A stretch of 64,000 nt of DNA from Magnolia sinica. Lineage: Eukaryota > Streptophyta > Magnoliopsida > Magnoliales > Magnoliaceae. The stretch's first letter is position 1. Every line of letters begins with the position of its first letter. The stretch covers positions 5,270,001-5,334,000 of the forward strand of contig NC_080577.1 in the NCBI RefSeq assembly GCF_029962835.1. The letters run 5' to 3'. Below, piece after piece: positions 33,476-45,880 of the stretch. The notes beneath the pieces were generated by a model. That model was given only the letters and a program-made list of their open reading frames with translations, made no database searches and was not told the origin of the DNA. The position numbers and the translations under genes are program-made.

Positions 33476-33975
33476 TGCTGAGTAACTCAGTGTGCTTAGT
33501 CTAATGAGTAAGTTCTGTGAGGCATGTGACGCCCACCACGTGTTATGTGTCTTATCCACCCTTTTAATCTGTTTTAACAGCTTATTTTAGGGTAGTAGCT
33601 CAAAATCCAAATATATCATATCAAGTGGACCACACCACAGGAGACGGAACACCTACCATTGAAATTTTAATGGGGCTACAAAGGTTATAAATCAAGCTGA
33701 CATTTGTGTTTTCCCTTCAACCATTATCATTGTCTGTGTGGTCTTAGCAACAGATTGCATGACAAATTAACATCACCGTGGGCTCTAGAAAGATTTTGAC
33801 GGTGGACATCATTATCCTCACTGTTTCCGTGATGGGTTCCCCATGAGCTTTGGATATACTTCAATTTTAGGCTCAACTCCTAAAACTAGATGAAAAAACG
33901 GATGGACAACGTGGATGAGCCACGTACATTCATCGTAGGGTCAAAACAGATTACTCAACACCATAAAAGGATACT
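33476..33975. mobile_element. Foldback element
   Basis: The outer arms pair GATTGCATGCTGAGTAACTC with GAGTTGCATCC and GATTACTCAAC. The core has CAAGTGGACCACACCACAGG and AATCAAGCTGACATTTGTG. It lies tail to head with the copies on both sides. Confidence 0.65.
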
Positions 33976-33993
33976 GAGTTGCATCCATTGTGG

Positions 33994-34612
33994 AGCGAAT
34001 TAGATGTTTTTTTTGTTAGCTTGTCAGTACACACCAACTGTCAGTACACACTCCACCGTTAGTCACCCCGCGAATCGATACCGAGTGCGGATTAGATGTT
34101 ATCCGTGTAACAAGTTAGCCGTGTTTCCCTGACCGTGCCGCCTACCTTGATGTGTGCGTTGTATATATACATGCCGTCCATCATTTTTTCTCGATCATTT
34201 TAGGCATGGGCCCAAAACTGAATTAGATCGAAATTTCAAGTGGACCACACCAAAAGAAATAGTGGTAATTGAATCCTCACCATTAAAAGCTTCCTAGAGC
34301 TCAACTTATTTTTTTATTGCCATCCAAACTGTTGGTAAGGTCAATCAGACCTGGACAAAAAGAAAACATAACTATCAACTTGATCCAAAATTTCCATAGC
34401 CCCCAAAAGGTTTTTAATGATGGGAGTTCAATCCCTAATGTGTAGGTCCACTTGAGATTCGAATATATTTTATTTTTCGTGATCAGGACCTAGAATGAAC
34501 TGGAAAGCTGATGGACGGCTTGGATACATAACAAATAAATCAAGGTGTGTCCCACGGTCTGAGAAACACCCACTAAAATATTGTCCGGGTAACACCTAAT
34601 CCAGCAGCGGAA
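33994..34612. mobile_element. Foldback element carrying a SINE in its left arm
   Basis: Left arm GAGCGAATTAGATGTT, interrupted by the SINE at 34009-34086 and resuming GCGGATTAGATGTTATCC. Right arm GGGTAACACCTAATCC. The core holds CAAGTGGACCACACC and TTGCCATCCAAACTGTTGG. Confidence 0.75.
34009..34086 (-). mobile_element. tRNA-derived SINE, copy 3 (5'-truncated)
   Basis: The reverse complement has the B-box-like GGTATCGATTCGC, GGGGTGACTAACGGTGG, GTGTACTGACAAGCTAAC and an A tail. The A-box half is missing. The 14 bp flanks GCGAATTAGATGTT and GCGGATTAGATGTT (33995-34008 and 34087-34100) differ at one base. Confidence 0.8.
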
Positions 34613-35065
34613 AATACGTGGGCGCCACCGTGATGTAACATTTTATAACATTCTCTCCGTCCATTAATTCCCCTAGCTCACTTAAGTGCACTGTCCCGTA
34701 AGTGAGTCAGTTCAATATCTCAGGTGGGCCACACCAGAGGAAAGAGAAAAGATGGAAACGACAATAGTTGAAACCTTCCGGGGCCCACCGTGATGTTTAC
34801 ATGCCATCCAAACAGGTCACGAGGTTATGTCCATTGGGATAAACGGAAAATTCAAACATTAGCATGATCCAAAACTTTTGTGACCACACAAAGGTTTCAA
34901 TGGTGGGCGTTCAATCCCCACAGTTTCCCACGGTGTCGGGCAGTTTAGTTTTGGATCTGCCTCATTGTTGGAATAATGTTAGTATGAACCGTAGAAACCG
35001 ATGGATGGAGTTGATTTCAGATAGACATCACGGTGGGCCCTACGGCTTCCGCTGCAGTGCAGAGG
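34613..35065. mobile_element. Foldback element
   Basis: Left arm GGGCGCCACCGTGATGT and ATCTCAGGTGGGCCACACC; loop TGATGTTTACATGCCATCC; right arm TGGTGGGCGTTCAATCCCCA and ATCACGGTGGGCCCTACGG. It abuts the previous element almost without spacer. Confidence 0.75.
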
Positions 35066-35084
35066 CAATTCTCCTCCGTCATCC

Positions 35085-35560
35085 ACAAGGTGGTAGCCTC
35101 CCGATGGAAACGCAGATAAAGGCATTTCAGCGTTCGGATGTTCGCGAGCTGTCCTACAGTTGGAAGATCACCTTCCACTTACATCCATGGGAGATGATAC
35201 GGTGGAGGCGGAAGAACCTGGATATGGTAGAGCAATCTCTCTGCATTACACCTGGCTGGCGTATGTCTTAATCTGGACTGTCCATCCGCCGGGCCTGACT
35301 ATAGATTGCCTATTTTCCGAAAATCATACGGATCAAGATCACAGCAACCAGTTTTATGCAATTTCTGTCACTTACTGATAAACATTAACGTTTTTTTTTT
35401 TTCCACTAGATCGATAGATCATCCGATCCATATGTATCTTGAACCATTTGCCGTCCATAATAGGGTCCATTAAATTGACAGTCCAGATGTATCAATCACC
35501 CGTAACTAATTCTGCAAAGTGATTGCTCTACCGTATTCCGGTTATTGTGGCTATACGTAT
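35085..35560. repeat. Dispersed repeat family C, copy 2, with inverted ends
   Basis: Carries GGGAGATGATACGGTGG and GGCGGAAGAAC, shared with 1540-1830 in reverse. GGATATGGTAGAGCAATC near 35219 is inverted as GATTGCTCTACCGTATTCC near 35521, so the copy has its own hairpin. Confidence 0.5.
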
Positions 35561-37659
35561 CATCTTCCTACTCGGTGGGGTTAGGGGTGTCAACGGGCCA
35601 GGCCTGGGTTTGGTATTGGCCTTTTGAACTGTTTCTGGCGGAGTCATCGGGGCTGTCTATTCAAATATTTTATTTTGTAGGCATAGGCCGGTTGATTGAC
35701 GATCCTCAGTAGAGTTTTTGGTTCAAATGGGCTTATACCATGACATGGTTAACTTTAATGTTTTGTAGTCCTAAAACAATTTGTTTATTTTCCAAAGAAC
35801 AAAATGTACATACGACACAAAATAAAATGTACTTTTAAAAATGAATGTGAACCTTACCAAAAATTGAAAATTGGTAATTTGATTCATTTATTTTAATTAT
35901 ATAGTTGTAAACCTATGGTAAGGCCTCTTTTTTTTCAAAGCTTTATATAATATATAATTACACTAATGTTATGCATTAATTCTGAAATATTTTCACCATC
36001 GTGATTTATCTTTAATAAGTTTTGTCTTCAAACTTTGATAAATGGCTAAATTTGCTTCATGGCTTGTGCGCGTGTCATTTGATTGTTTATTTATTTCTTT
36101 CTTACATATATTTTTATTTTCAATGGAGGGAAGGATGATGTTTTTTGGTTTCATTCATTCTTTATTCCTTGATTTTCTTTATAATTATTTTTAAAATTTT
36201 AAATTTATTTAATTTTTATTTTTTAAAAAATTTTAAAGTTTTTTTTAATTTTTTTTTTTGTATAATTAATGAGAGTTTGTAAAATGAAATAAGATGTAGA
36301 AGAATACAGTAATGAATGCCTTATGACATATATTAAATGAGCTAATTTATGAACCTACTGTGGCTAAGCCAGGGTCCAAAAATCAGATTAGTTGAAGCTT
36401 CCAAACCTTCAATTCATTGACAATTGCTTGAGACAGGACTACTAGTATTTTCATTATTAATTATCTAATAAAGAACACTATGCAATAACCGGATTACCTG
36501 TGTGTTTTTTTCTTTTCTTTTTTGTCATATTACATCATATTGGAGACCAATATTTTTTAACAGTTCTAATTTTGACTTACTAGCCTGCTATGCAATTTCT
36601 ATGAAAATTTTAAGCGCCTGTATTTCATCCATAGCATTCCGCAGGAGTATAAAAAGCTAACCTACCATAAAGTGCTTTTGCACACACGAGTAGCCAGATC
36701 AGCAATCTAGACTGTTGGTAAAAGCCCCACTTCTGATGGGCTTTCACCAAAAACTCATCACTGTTGGCCACTTGCATTGCTATGGTGATTTCATCAAACG
36801 TTTTTTTGTTTTTTTGGAAGTATGTGTTATTCAAAGTGGACCCAAATCAACCGACTATTCATGTTGATTATTGGACTTGTTTGATCTAGACCGTCCACTT
36901 TTAAATGTCGGATGGAAAAGTTCCTTTAGTTGATGTGATTTACAACCATAGTGAAGTCGAGCCTATATTTATTTACATTACTCGATGAATTTTCGAGAAT
37001 TACAATAGGCTCTTTATTCCTGAAAAGCAAGCATGGAAAACTTGTCTCCAAAAGGGCTTTCCAGAGGTAGGTGATTGGATAAGCCAAAGCCTCAGTCTCC
37101 AAAAGGGGCTTTTAAGAGGTTGGTGGTTAGATATTAGTGAAATTGACTCCCATTCAAGGATTAAAAATCAGTTTCTGTCTTCCCATAGAAACTCTACTCC
37201 GTCTTGGAGAGATGTTCCATGAATGGTGGGTCCCACACTTTAAATGGTTTACATGGCTGTATGTAAGTGCCACGAGAAGGATGAGTCACCACCGTCGTCC
37301 AATGATCTATTTCAACATCCAATATTCACCAGTCAGATGTCTGGATTGCTCAACCAATCTGATTTTTTGGGACGTGAATCGCTTGTAAGCCTTGAAATTC
37401 TAAACTCCTAAACCCTTACATGGCACAATAAAAATGTGAATCCGGATCCTCTACTTGTCATGAGCAGGGAAATCCTACTTTCCTGCTTCGTGATTAGTCC
37501 ACATCATCACTTACATTGTCACCATGATGTGATTCAATTAGATTGCAACGAGCAGGATTTTTCCGTGGCAAGCAAAGGATCTGGTTTCTAAAATGTACCA
37601 TGTGTACGTCATAAGTTGGCTGGCGAAAAAAGGTGCACTTGATATTTTTAGATTATGAG
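35561..37659. other. Intergenic, AT-rich; possible hAT end
   Basis: TAGGGGTGTCAACGGGCC at about 35583 resembles the end of hAT-like elements and recurs at about 40364, but no matching right end was found for either. 35860-36320 is very AT-rich. No gene. Confidence 0.4.
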
Positions 37660-38118
37660 CAAATTAGGTACAGACCTAACCTTACTCAAGATAGTGCGGC
37701 ACCTATTATGAGCCATGCAAATAATATGTATTCACGGGTTGTTCATCTAGTTTTAAATATTATTTTAAAGCATGAGCTGAAAAATGAAGTAGATTCAATT
37801 CTTGAGTGGACATGGAAAGCAACATTGATTGAACAAGCTTTAATTCAAAACTTCCCAAGGCTTACTCCAATGTTTCCACAATTATTATTTTCCATCCAAC
37901 CTATTGATAAGGTCACGTGAACCAACCCGGATGAGGGGAAAAAACAAATATCAGCTTGATTCAAAACTTTTGTAGCTCATCAAAGGTCAATCAAAACTGT
38001 TTTCTATGATATGGTCCACCTCAAAATTAAATATATTTTATTTTTAGGTTCATGCTCTAAAATAATCTGGTAAAATATAATATATGTACCAAGGTGGGTC
38101 CCACGGTCGGTCAAGGGT
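37660..38118. mobile_element. Foldback element
   Basis: AAAGCATGAGCTGAAAAATG, CCATCCAACCTATTGATAAG, AATATCAGCTTGATTC, GATATGGTCCACCTC and AAGGTGGGTCCCACGG in family order. AT-enriched and fairly diverged. Confidence 0.65.
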
Positions 38119-38199
38119 TCAAGTATCCAGAGGTGGTGAAATCCTACTACAGGGTGAGTGTGCGTGTAAAGAAAAACAATAAAAAAGAAAAGAAAAAAA

Positions 38200-38850
38200 A
38201 AAGGTGGCCCACCCGCTAACGGCCGCACCATCTTGGATGAGAGCATGGCAGCACCTAATCCGCTCCTTTTCGTTAGGCCAACTCACTTCCAATTTTGGTA
38301 TTGTGATACAGCAACAGTGGATTACCACTCGTGCGATTTTTGGGTGTATGATATCAAGCGTCATATCTTGGTACACCGACACTTTAGGAGGTTTTTTGGC
38401 CCCATCTTGGGGTGATGTATGTGTGGCATCGAAACCATGGATCATTTGTGGTCCACTATGAAATTGACACCCAAATAATCCAGCTGATCCAAAACTCAAG
38501 TGGGCCACAACAAAGGAAGCACTATAAATGTGCCTTAAACCTCTAAATTTAAGTGTCGTGACTTACATGAGTCTTGGATTAGTCTTTTATTTAAAGGTCA
38601 TTTCATCTTGATATGGCACACCTTATATATGATTGGTATGGATGGGTACCTGGGCACAATGTTGGCCCCAAACACAATTATATAATTTTCTACTGTGGAC
38701 ATTCTCCACTGTGACTCCGAGGGTTGTGGCCCACCTGAGTTTTGAATTAGCATGATATTTTGGACACACCTTATGAACGGTTGGAAGGGTCTATAGACAC
38801 AACGGTGGGCCCCAAACACAATTGGACAGCTTTCTTTGTTAGGCAGTCCT
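38200..38850. repeat. Foldback-related composite
   Basis: 38205-38273 is an isolated outer arm (CGGCCGCACCATCTTGG, GCACCTAATCCGCTCC) of the 1001-1462 type. 38385-38840 is a hairpin-like unit with AAACTCAAGTGGGCCACAAC against TGTGGCCCACCTGAGTTTTG and GTTGGCCCCAAACACAATT repeated as GTGGGCCCCAAACACAATT. Confidence 0.5.
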
Positions 38851-39084
38851 CTCCGTTTGGCCCCATCATGGCTTGCTTGCGTCTGGTTTCGTCCTTTCTG
38901 AACAATGGCTAATCATAGATGGGTGCACCAGATGAATTGAATGAATTTCATGTAAATCAAAGAAGCATGGGCCAGTCGTAGAAGGGTGGCTCAATCAGAC
39001 TCATCCTGACTGGGATAATTCAAAAACTGGGTTTTTCGTGGGTAGTGGGTCTAAACTCGTCCTACCATATCAACCCTGTCATCA

Positions 39085-39360
39085 CCACCATGAATTAATA
39101 GTTAAATTAATTAAAATCATGAGAAAGATAAAGTTGACATTTTCCTATCCAAAATGCCTGGGTAGAAAGGATCCTATCCACACGTGTGAAATAGGGCGGT
39201 CCAGATCCAAAATCAGTCCACGTAGAGAGGGTCAACGGTTCAGTCCAAATCAGTCTGGAATTTAAAACATTGCTAAAATTAAGTCCTTATTAATGTTATC
39301 ATAAGGCACCAAATCAAGGTTTCTAAATTACCTCTTCATGTGGACATGGCACGAGTATAG
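39085..39360. repeat. Dispersed repeat family D, copy 1
   Basis: AAAATGCCTGGG, GGTCCA-ATCCAAAATCAGT, TTTAAAACATTGCTAAAAT and TTATCATAAGGCA recur in the same order and orientation at 43435-43765. Confidence 0.6.
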
Positions 39361-39385
39361 TACACATTGGTTGATATTGGTTGTG

Positions 39386-39388
<3 letters not shown>

Positions 39389-39418
<30 letters not shown>
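39389..39418. repeat. (GA)n microsatellite
   Basis: About fifteen GA units, followed by a short (GT)n. Confidence 0.9.
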
Positions 39419-39421
<3 letters not shown>

Positions 39422-39499
39422 TAGGTGTGTGTGTGTGTCATGCTCACCTATGAACCTATGCACGTGCACACCTTTGTACGCGTGTCATGGTTGTCTAAT

Positions 39500-40030
39500 C
39501 CGAACGGTCCATGTGATGTGGAATCAAATTTTCACCTTGATCTGAAATTCTTGTGGGCCATAGCAAAAAGAAATGCAAATCAAGGAAACTGTTTTCATTT
39601 TCCATGTGTTTCATGAGGTGCTGCTTCATGTGGACCATTCAAATTTTGGAGTCACATCATGTATGACAAGTTCTCAAAAAAGTTTGCACTAGTTCCATGT
39701 GAACTGATGGGCAGCTGATCATTCAGCTATATATATATATATATTATATTATATAGAGGAATGCTCACGTGGGTACCCTTTCTCATTAGAACTTGTGAGA
39801 ACTTTATTAGAACTCGTCTCCTTTGATACGAGTCTAAAATTTAAATCACTCATGTGATGCAGCACCCCATGAAACCCTTAGGATCCAACTTTCACCTTGG
39901 TCCAAAATTTTGGTGAGCCATGGCAAAAGAGAGCGATTAATCAAGGGATGGTTCAGATTTTATACTGATATCATTGAAGATGAGTTCTCAAAAAAGTTCT
40001 CATGAGTTCTCATGTGGACCAGTGCACAGG
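39500..40030. repeat. Tandem pair, about 300 bp period
   Basis: TTTTCACCTTGATC..AAATTC with GTGGGCCATAGCAAAA in the first unit matches TTTCACCTTGGTCCAAAATT with GTGAGCCATGGCAAAA in the second. Both units end in GTTCTCAAAAAAGTT and ATGTG-AC text. Confidence 0.55.
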
Positions 40031-42659
40031 TAAGCATTCGTAGTGTGTATTTGTACTTGACTTGATTATGGTCCGTTCCCAAACCTAACTCCGTGTCATC
40101 GATTCCAAGGAATGAGAGAAAAATCTGCAGGGTGTTGGTTCTTTCTTCTTTGCCTTGTTTTTACTTATTTTGATACTCTACCAAGCCCACGTACTTGTAA
40201 AAGAGAATCTAAGACTATCTTTGATACTTACTCTTAGAGAATGAGTTTGAACGCTTAGATCAATGATGTTGAGCATACGGTGGGTTGGGTCTCACGCAAT
40301 GGTAGTTGTACATATAGTGTGTGTGGACCTAATGTACCTTACCATACACCAGTGGAGATAGGGGTGTCAACGGGCTGGGTTTGGACTGGCCGGTTGGGCT
40401 AACCCGCTTCCCTCCTGACGTGTTTATGCTTGGCCCAAGCCCTTTCCATTTTGGTGGAGAGAGATATAAGTTTTTGAGCAAAGGATTTGAAGAGAGAGAG
40501 ATGAGTTTTTGAGAGAGGGAAAGAGAGAGGGTGTGCTAGTTGCTAACGGAGGGAGTTTTTCAAATTTCAGAAATTTTTTAATCCTAATGAGTTAGGCCAG
40601 GCTGATGGGCTGTTAGATTTATCCTGGGCCTGTATCATTTAAAAAACGAACTTCAGATTTAAGCCCGAGCTGGCCCGTGGGCGTGTTATTGCAATCCAAG
40701 CGCTGGCCCATTGCGAGCCCGGCCTGCAAGCCTGATGGGCCAACCCAACCCATTGCGGGCTAGGTGGAGAGCAGTAGGAAATGGGAGGTGTGGAGACTCG
40801 TAGCCTACGAAGACACTGGTTCATGGGTTTTCTCAAGGAAGCTCTTATTGATGTAGCTTTTAATCTCCACTCTACCATATGTTTGCAATCGGCTTTCCAT
40901 TAGCATTACATGCAGATGAACAGTTGAAAAGGAATAGTAATATAAGAGATGGAGATCATTTGCATTCGTCATCTTCTTCATCGAAGACCAAGAACACAAG
41001 TATACCTTTGGATTAAAATGCATGATTCTTGGGATTGGGAGTATCTCTGCTTATCTATAAGCCACCTCATTGCCAAAGTGGTGCACGTCTTTGAGATCCA
41101 AGATATTTGTTGGGTGTGTGCTCCACTTCGTGGATTCCCTTGCAAGAAATCAAAATCATTTTTAATGAAGAGCATTCTAAATACTGAAAAATGTGACTAT
41201 CGTCTTACATACCATTTTACATTTCATCTGCAAAAGCCTTACAACAGCTCAGATTTCACCGGCAATCAACTATATTTGTCTTTTCAATTCCTTGATTGGA
41301 GTATCTTTCTGAAGCTTCTGATTATCTTTGTGTAGCGCGTAAAGAGTGTAGTAGCAGAGGAGCCATGTAAAAATAGCTTTGTGGGGCCAGCTATATGATG
41401 ATTATGTGAAATCCATACCGCATCTCTATTCGATTGTGCTGGCGATGTTAGAATGCCAGTGCAAAAGTATGACAGATGTAAAACTCATGTAAGGCACAAC
41501 ATAAGAAAATATGGATATAGATCACCTTCCGTTAGACTACCTTTTAATTATTATTATTATTATTATTATAAATTTTTTTTTTTATTCTCTACGTTTAAAA
41601 TTTCTACCACTTTTCTATGATCTTAGTTGCATTAGGACAATTACATAAACTAATTAATCGATCTAGACCACTTACCAGGCTCAATAGCTATTTCACTGAA
41701 TACATTGTCCAAATCACACTGAACGGACATCTAACTATCCGTTAGTTAGACTTTTATTAAAGCCATCTATTTCCCAATCCATGGATGAGATGATCCTATT
41801 TCTGCAACACATGCGACGTGAATCACTAGCCAGGATTGTTAGAAGGAATTTGATTTTATTATACTACCAGTAATAACATTGAGTCACCCAATCTAACTTG
41901 AGTGTTTTTTCTTCTTCTTTAAATTGATTTAGGAGCATAATACATGTAACTTTGTTGATTTGAAATATTTGACTAACATACGTTTGGGAGGGTGCTACAA
42001 AAAGAAACATGCCTCACATATTGTATAATCTACACAAAAATCAACAAACTTGGCAAAAGGAAACAACAGAACCCAGGCGTGATGAAAATAATAAGCCTGT
42101 GCCATCCAGAAGTGTAGCAGACATGACCCCACCAATCCAAATGTCTTCCTACATTCAGCTCAATTGCTAAAAAAGCCAACATAAACACATAAACTCGTAG
42201 AGTACTAAGAAAACACTTCTGCAGCAATTACATCTAGCCCCTACAATAATTGATCGCTATGGCATAACCTCCATGGGGTCTCTACTCATGACTTAGTTGT
42301 ATACTTTGAAGAGTTTCAACAACAAGGTCATGGGTTCAAGTACCCAATCCTCTTAATTTTTGGGACCATGGCTTAAAATGGTACGGAGAAATGGATGGGT
42401 AGCAAGGATATATAACACATTCAATAAGGCGTGCCCCGTGATGAGGGTAACACCCACTAACATGCGGTGTTTAAAGTATTGGTATTGCTACAAGTTTTGT
42501 TAGCCTTATAACATCATTGGGATCTATAAACGTGGGGAAATGAAAGAAAATAATAGAACTTTTCAATGAAACTCTAGGAGATACAAAAAATACATATATT
42601 AGCATATTTATGATTAAAAAATTACAAAAGTGATGCATTCATAATAAGTTTTTGACTAT

Positions 42660-43075
42660 CTAATCATCCATCTCATCCATCCACCCAACCATCCCAAACA
42701 TACATCCATCCACCCACCCATCTCATCCATCTATCCATCCTTCCATCCATCCACCCACCCATCTCATCCATCTATCCATCCTTCCATCCATCCAACAAAG
42801 CATCCAACCATCCTATCCACCCATCCAAACAAGCATCCATCCAACCAAATATCCATCCATCCAACAACCAATCATCCAACCATCCATCCAATTGTACCTC
42901 CATTCAGCCATCCCATCAATCCAACCAAGCACCCATCCCATCCCATCTCGTCATCCAACCACATCCATCTATCTAACCATCCCATCAATCAATCCACCCA
43001 TCTAACCATCCACATGCTTATACTAATCCATCTATACATACAACCATCCCATCCATCCATTCATCTATTGGACAG
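42660..43075. repeat. Degenerate (ATCC)n minisatellite, about 415 bp
   Basis: Long run of CATCCATC, CACCCACC, AACCATCC and CTATCCATC words in tetranucleotide rhythm on one strand. Confidence 0.9.
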
Positions 43076-43114
43076 TGCTATGTGGTCCCTCCATGGATAT
43101 ATATATATATATAT

Positions 43115-43235
43115 GTCTCTATCCACGTCATCCATCCATTTTTCAAGATCATTTCAGGGCATGAGCCCAAAAATGAGAGAGATCAAAGTCTCTAGTAGAC
43201 CACACTACAGGAAAACAATGGTGATTGAATGAGGG
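43115..43235. repeat. Half copy of the foldback family
   Basis: ATCCACGTCATCCATCC, TCAGGGCATGAGCCCAAAAA, GTAGACCACACTACAGG and ATGGTGATTGAATG; no loop and no second arm. It follows the (ATCC)n array directly. Confidence 0.6.
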
Positions 43236-43434
43236 TAGTTTTATCATTTTAAAAAATATAGTTCATAAACAGCGTATAACTCTTAACGGTATATCATGGC
43301 AAGCGGTTAGATGTCTAAAGGTAAACCTCATACGTTTTACTTCAAATATTTTGAAAGCATATATTTACTTCAGATATTTTGAAAGCATAATTTTATTCCA
43401 AAATAGCCTAAGAAGGTAAGTGGTTACATAGAAA

Positions 43435-43765
43435 ATTTCCTTAAATTAATTAAAATCAAGAAAATTTCCTTGAATTAATTAAAATCGAGAAAAAGATAAA
43501 AGTTGACTTTTTCCTTTTTTAATTCAAAATGCCTGGGCTGAAAGGGATCCACAGTTGGAGTAGAGGACACGTGTGAACTTAGGTGGTCCAAATCCAAAAT
43601 CAGTTCACCTAGAGAGGGCCAACAGTCCAGTACTGCAAACCAGTCTGGATTTTAAAACATTGCTAAAATCAACATATGGCAATTACGGTCTTATTAATAT
43701 TATCATAAGGCATAAAACGGAGGTTTATAAATCATCTCTTCACGTGGACAGGCATGGGAACCCAA
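43435..43765. repeat. Dispersed repeat family D, copy 2
   Basis: Direct match to 39085-39360 with a few insertions. Ends in CTCTTCACGTGGACA against CTCTTCATGTGGACA in copy 1. Confidence 0.6.
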
Positions 43766-44029
43766 TTAAAATATTTATTACACATTTGTGTATTTGTGTA
43801 TATGTATTTCCCGTACTTCAATTGATGCATATAATGAGTAATTACTAATTATCAGTAGTATTTGTCTTTTTTTTTAATTCATAAACCCATATATCATAAA
43901 AAGATGTTAACACCTCTGCACTTTATATGATGTGTCCACCACCGTAGCGTGTGCAATGTGTATGTCATCCGACTCGTCCAATAGGATTGCCCCATCATAA
44001 AGCGGGACACCCCAAAGTTTGAGTCTATC

Positions 44030-44730
44030 CAACTATTAGGTGGTCATAACGTGAATTTGGAGATTTTGGATGGTCATCCATTGCTTATGTGTGAATTTAG
44101 ACCATCCACCTTCAATGTAGGCTATTCATCATGCAGGGCTCACCTTTGATGTGAGCCGTCCATAATGTCAAACGTTGGATTTGGGCCATCCATCATCAGG
44201 GACCGTCCATCATGTCATACATTGGATTTAGGCCCTCTATGATGTGGGGCCTACCTTAAACGTGAATTGTCCATCATGCGGGGTCCAACTTCAAATTGGG
44301 CCATCCATAATGTACGGCCCACTTTCGATGTAGGTCATTCATCATTAGAGGCTGAGCTTTGGTGTGAGTTGTCCTCATGTGAGGCACACCATCAATGTAT
44401 TGTCCATGATGTGAGACCCACCTTTAATACCCACAACCCCTTATGTAGAGCCCACTTTTGATATGAACCATCCATTGTGTGGGCCCCACCTTGGATGTAG
44501 GGTTGTCCGTAATGCAGGGCCACTTTGGACGTGAATCATTCATACTAAGGGCCATCCTTGATGTGCATCGGTCATCCATCATGTGGTCACACCATAATGT
44601 TATTATTCATCATGTGGGGCCCAAATTCAATATTCACTGCTGGTCATGTGGAGCACACCTCTAATGTGAACCGTCCATCGTGTGAGCCTACCTTCTTCAA
44701 TATAGGCTGTACATAATATGGGGCCACCTT
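44030..44730. repeat. Degenerate tandem array of CCATCATGTGGGGCCCACC-like units
   Basis: About 15-18 units of 35-45 bp, each combining CCATCCATCATG, GGGGCCCACCTT and GATGTGAACCGT in variable states. The words resemble the outer arm of the foldback family (GTGGGGCCCACC..TGATGTATG). Confidence 0.7.
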
Positions 44731-45009
44731 TGATACGGAATATCTTGTACGTGGAGAAAGTAAATGGTAAGAATTAAAAAAAAGAAGAAGAAAAAGAAAA
44801 GATCCCGTTATCAACTTTTCAAAGTTTCTTTTACGGCCTGTTTGGTTTTCACTTGTTTGAAAATGAGGGAGTAATTCCACCGAGAAAACCGGTCCAGTAT
44901 TAAAGATAACAATGTTTCACGTTCCGTCAATTTTCTTTCACGTCTTTGTATACTCTACAATTTGATTAATATATCCTTGAAGGACATGGATTGCGTCCTA
45001 CCCCCGCTC

Positions 45010-45490
45010 CAATGGCAATCTGTCCGGGTAAGGATTTGTGAGGCCAACTGTGATGTAAGTGTTTTATCCACACCGTTCATCGCTTTTATCAAATCGTTTT
45101 AAGGTATGAACTTAAAAATGGAGCAAGTCAGCAATTGCAGTGGACTACACCAAAGGAAGGTGTAGTGATAATGACACTTACTGTTGAAACCTTTTTAAAG
45201 GCCAACATGATTTTTATTTTTTATTTTTTTATCGATCCAACCTATTCATAATGCCCCGTAGATGCAGATGAAATGAAAAAACAAATATCAAATTGATCCT
45301 AAACTTCTCCAGCTCATAAGAAGTTTTTAATGGTGGACTTTCAATCCCCACTTTGTGGTCAACTTAAGCCCTGGACCTACTGCATTTTTTTCGTAATACC
45401 TTGAAATGAACTGAAAAAAACTATTAACGGCGTGGATAAAATATTTACATCACAGTGGGCCCTACAGATCCCTGCCCGGACGGGGTAGTT
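45010..45490. mobile_element. Foldback element with private arms CTGTCCGGGTAAGG
   Basis: Left CTGTCCGGGTAAGGATTTGT and CAACTGTGATGTAAGTG; right CATCACAGTGGGCCCTACAG and ATCCCTGCCCGGACGGG. The core has AGTGGACTACACCAAAGG and ATCGATCCAACCTATTCATA. Confidence 0.75.
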
Positions 45491-45679
45491 TTGTTTTTCG
45501 GGGGGCGGGGGTAGGGTTGACCGTGAATCACGGGTGTGGATTCCATACACTTTTTTGAAAGACGTTGGAAACGCTTTTTTACAGTGGTAAACTTTGAAAA
45601 GACATTTAATTTTTAAAATGAAGAGATTTAGGACGCATCAATTTTTGGTAACCAATGGAAAAACCTTGCCTGCGAATTA

Positions 45680-45880
45680 TTGGATATGTCCAGCCCAAGG
45701 TCTCTTTTTGTGACTACAAGAACCACCGGATAAACTTAGAACAATGAAAAGAGTCCTTCAACTGGATTCCATTCAACTATAAAAATCCAAAATTAGCACG
45801 GTTTTCTTTCCATAAAAGTGAGAGGACAGCCTTATAACTTTGTTAAATAAAGAAGTATTTTTGTTTTTTTACATAAAACC
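45680..45880. repeat. Dispersed repeat family E, copy 1
   Basis: TATGTCCAGCCCAAGGTCTC, TTAGAACAATGAAAA and GAGAGGACAGCCTTATAACT recur in order at 60515-60705. Confidence 0.65.

Larger units (their letters stand above)
38851..42659. other. Intergenic, no gene seen
   Basis: Besides the repeats listed separately it holds an (AT)n run near 39730, a phrase TAGGGGTGTCAACGGGCTGG at 40364 (hAT-like end), an (ATT)n run near 41547 and a foldback half near 42365-42460. An open frame at 40949-41335 shows no protein family. Confidence 0.4.

Noticed and set aside
40949-41335. 128-codon + strand frame
   Set aside because: No recognisable domain, no flanking splice pattern, hydrophobic random-like text.
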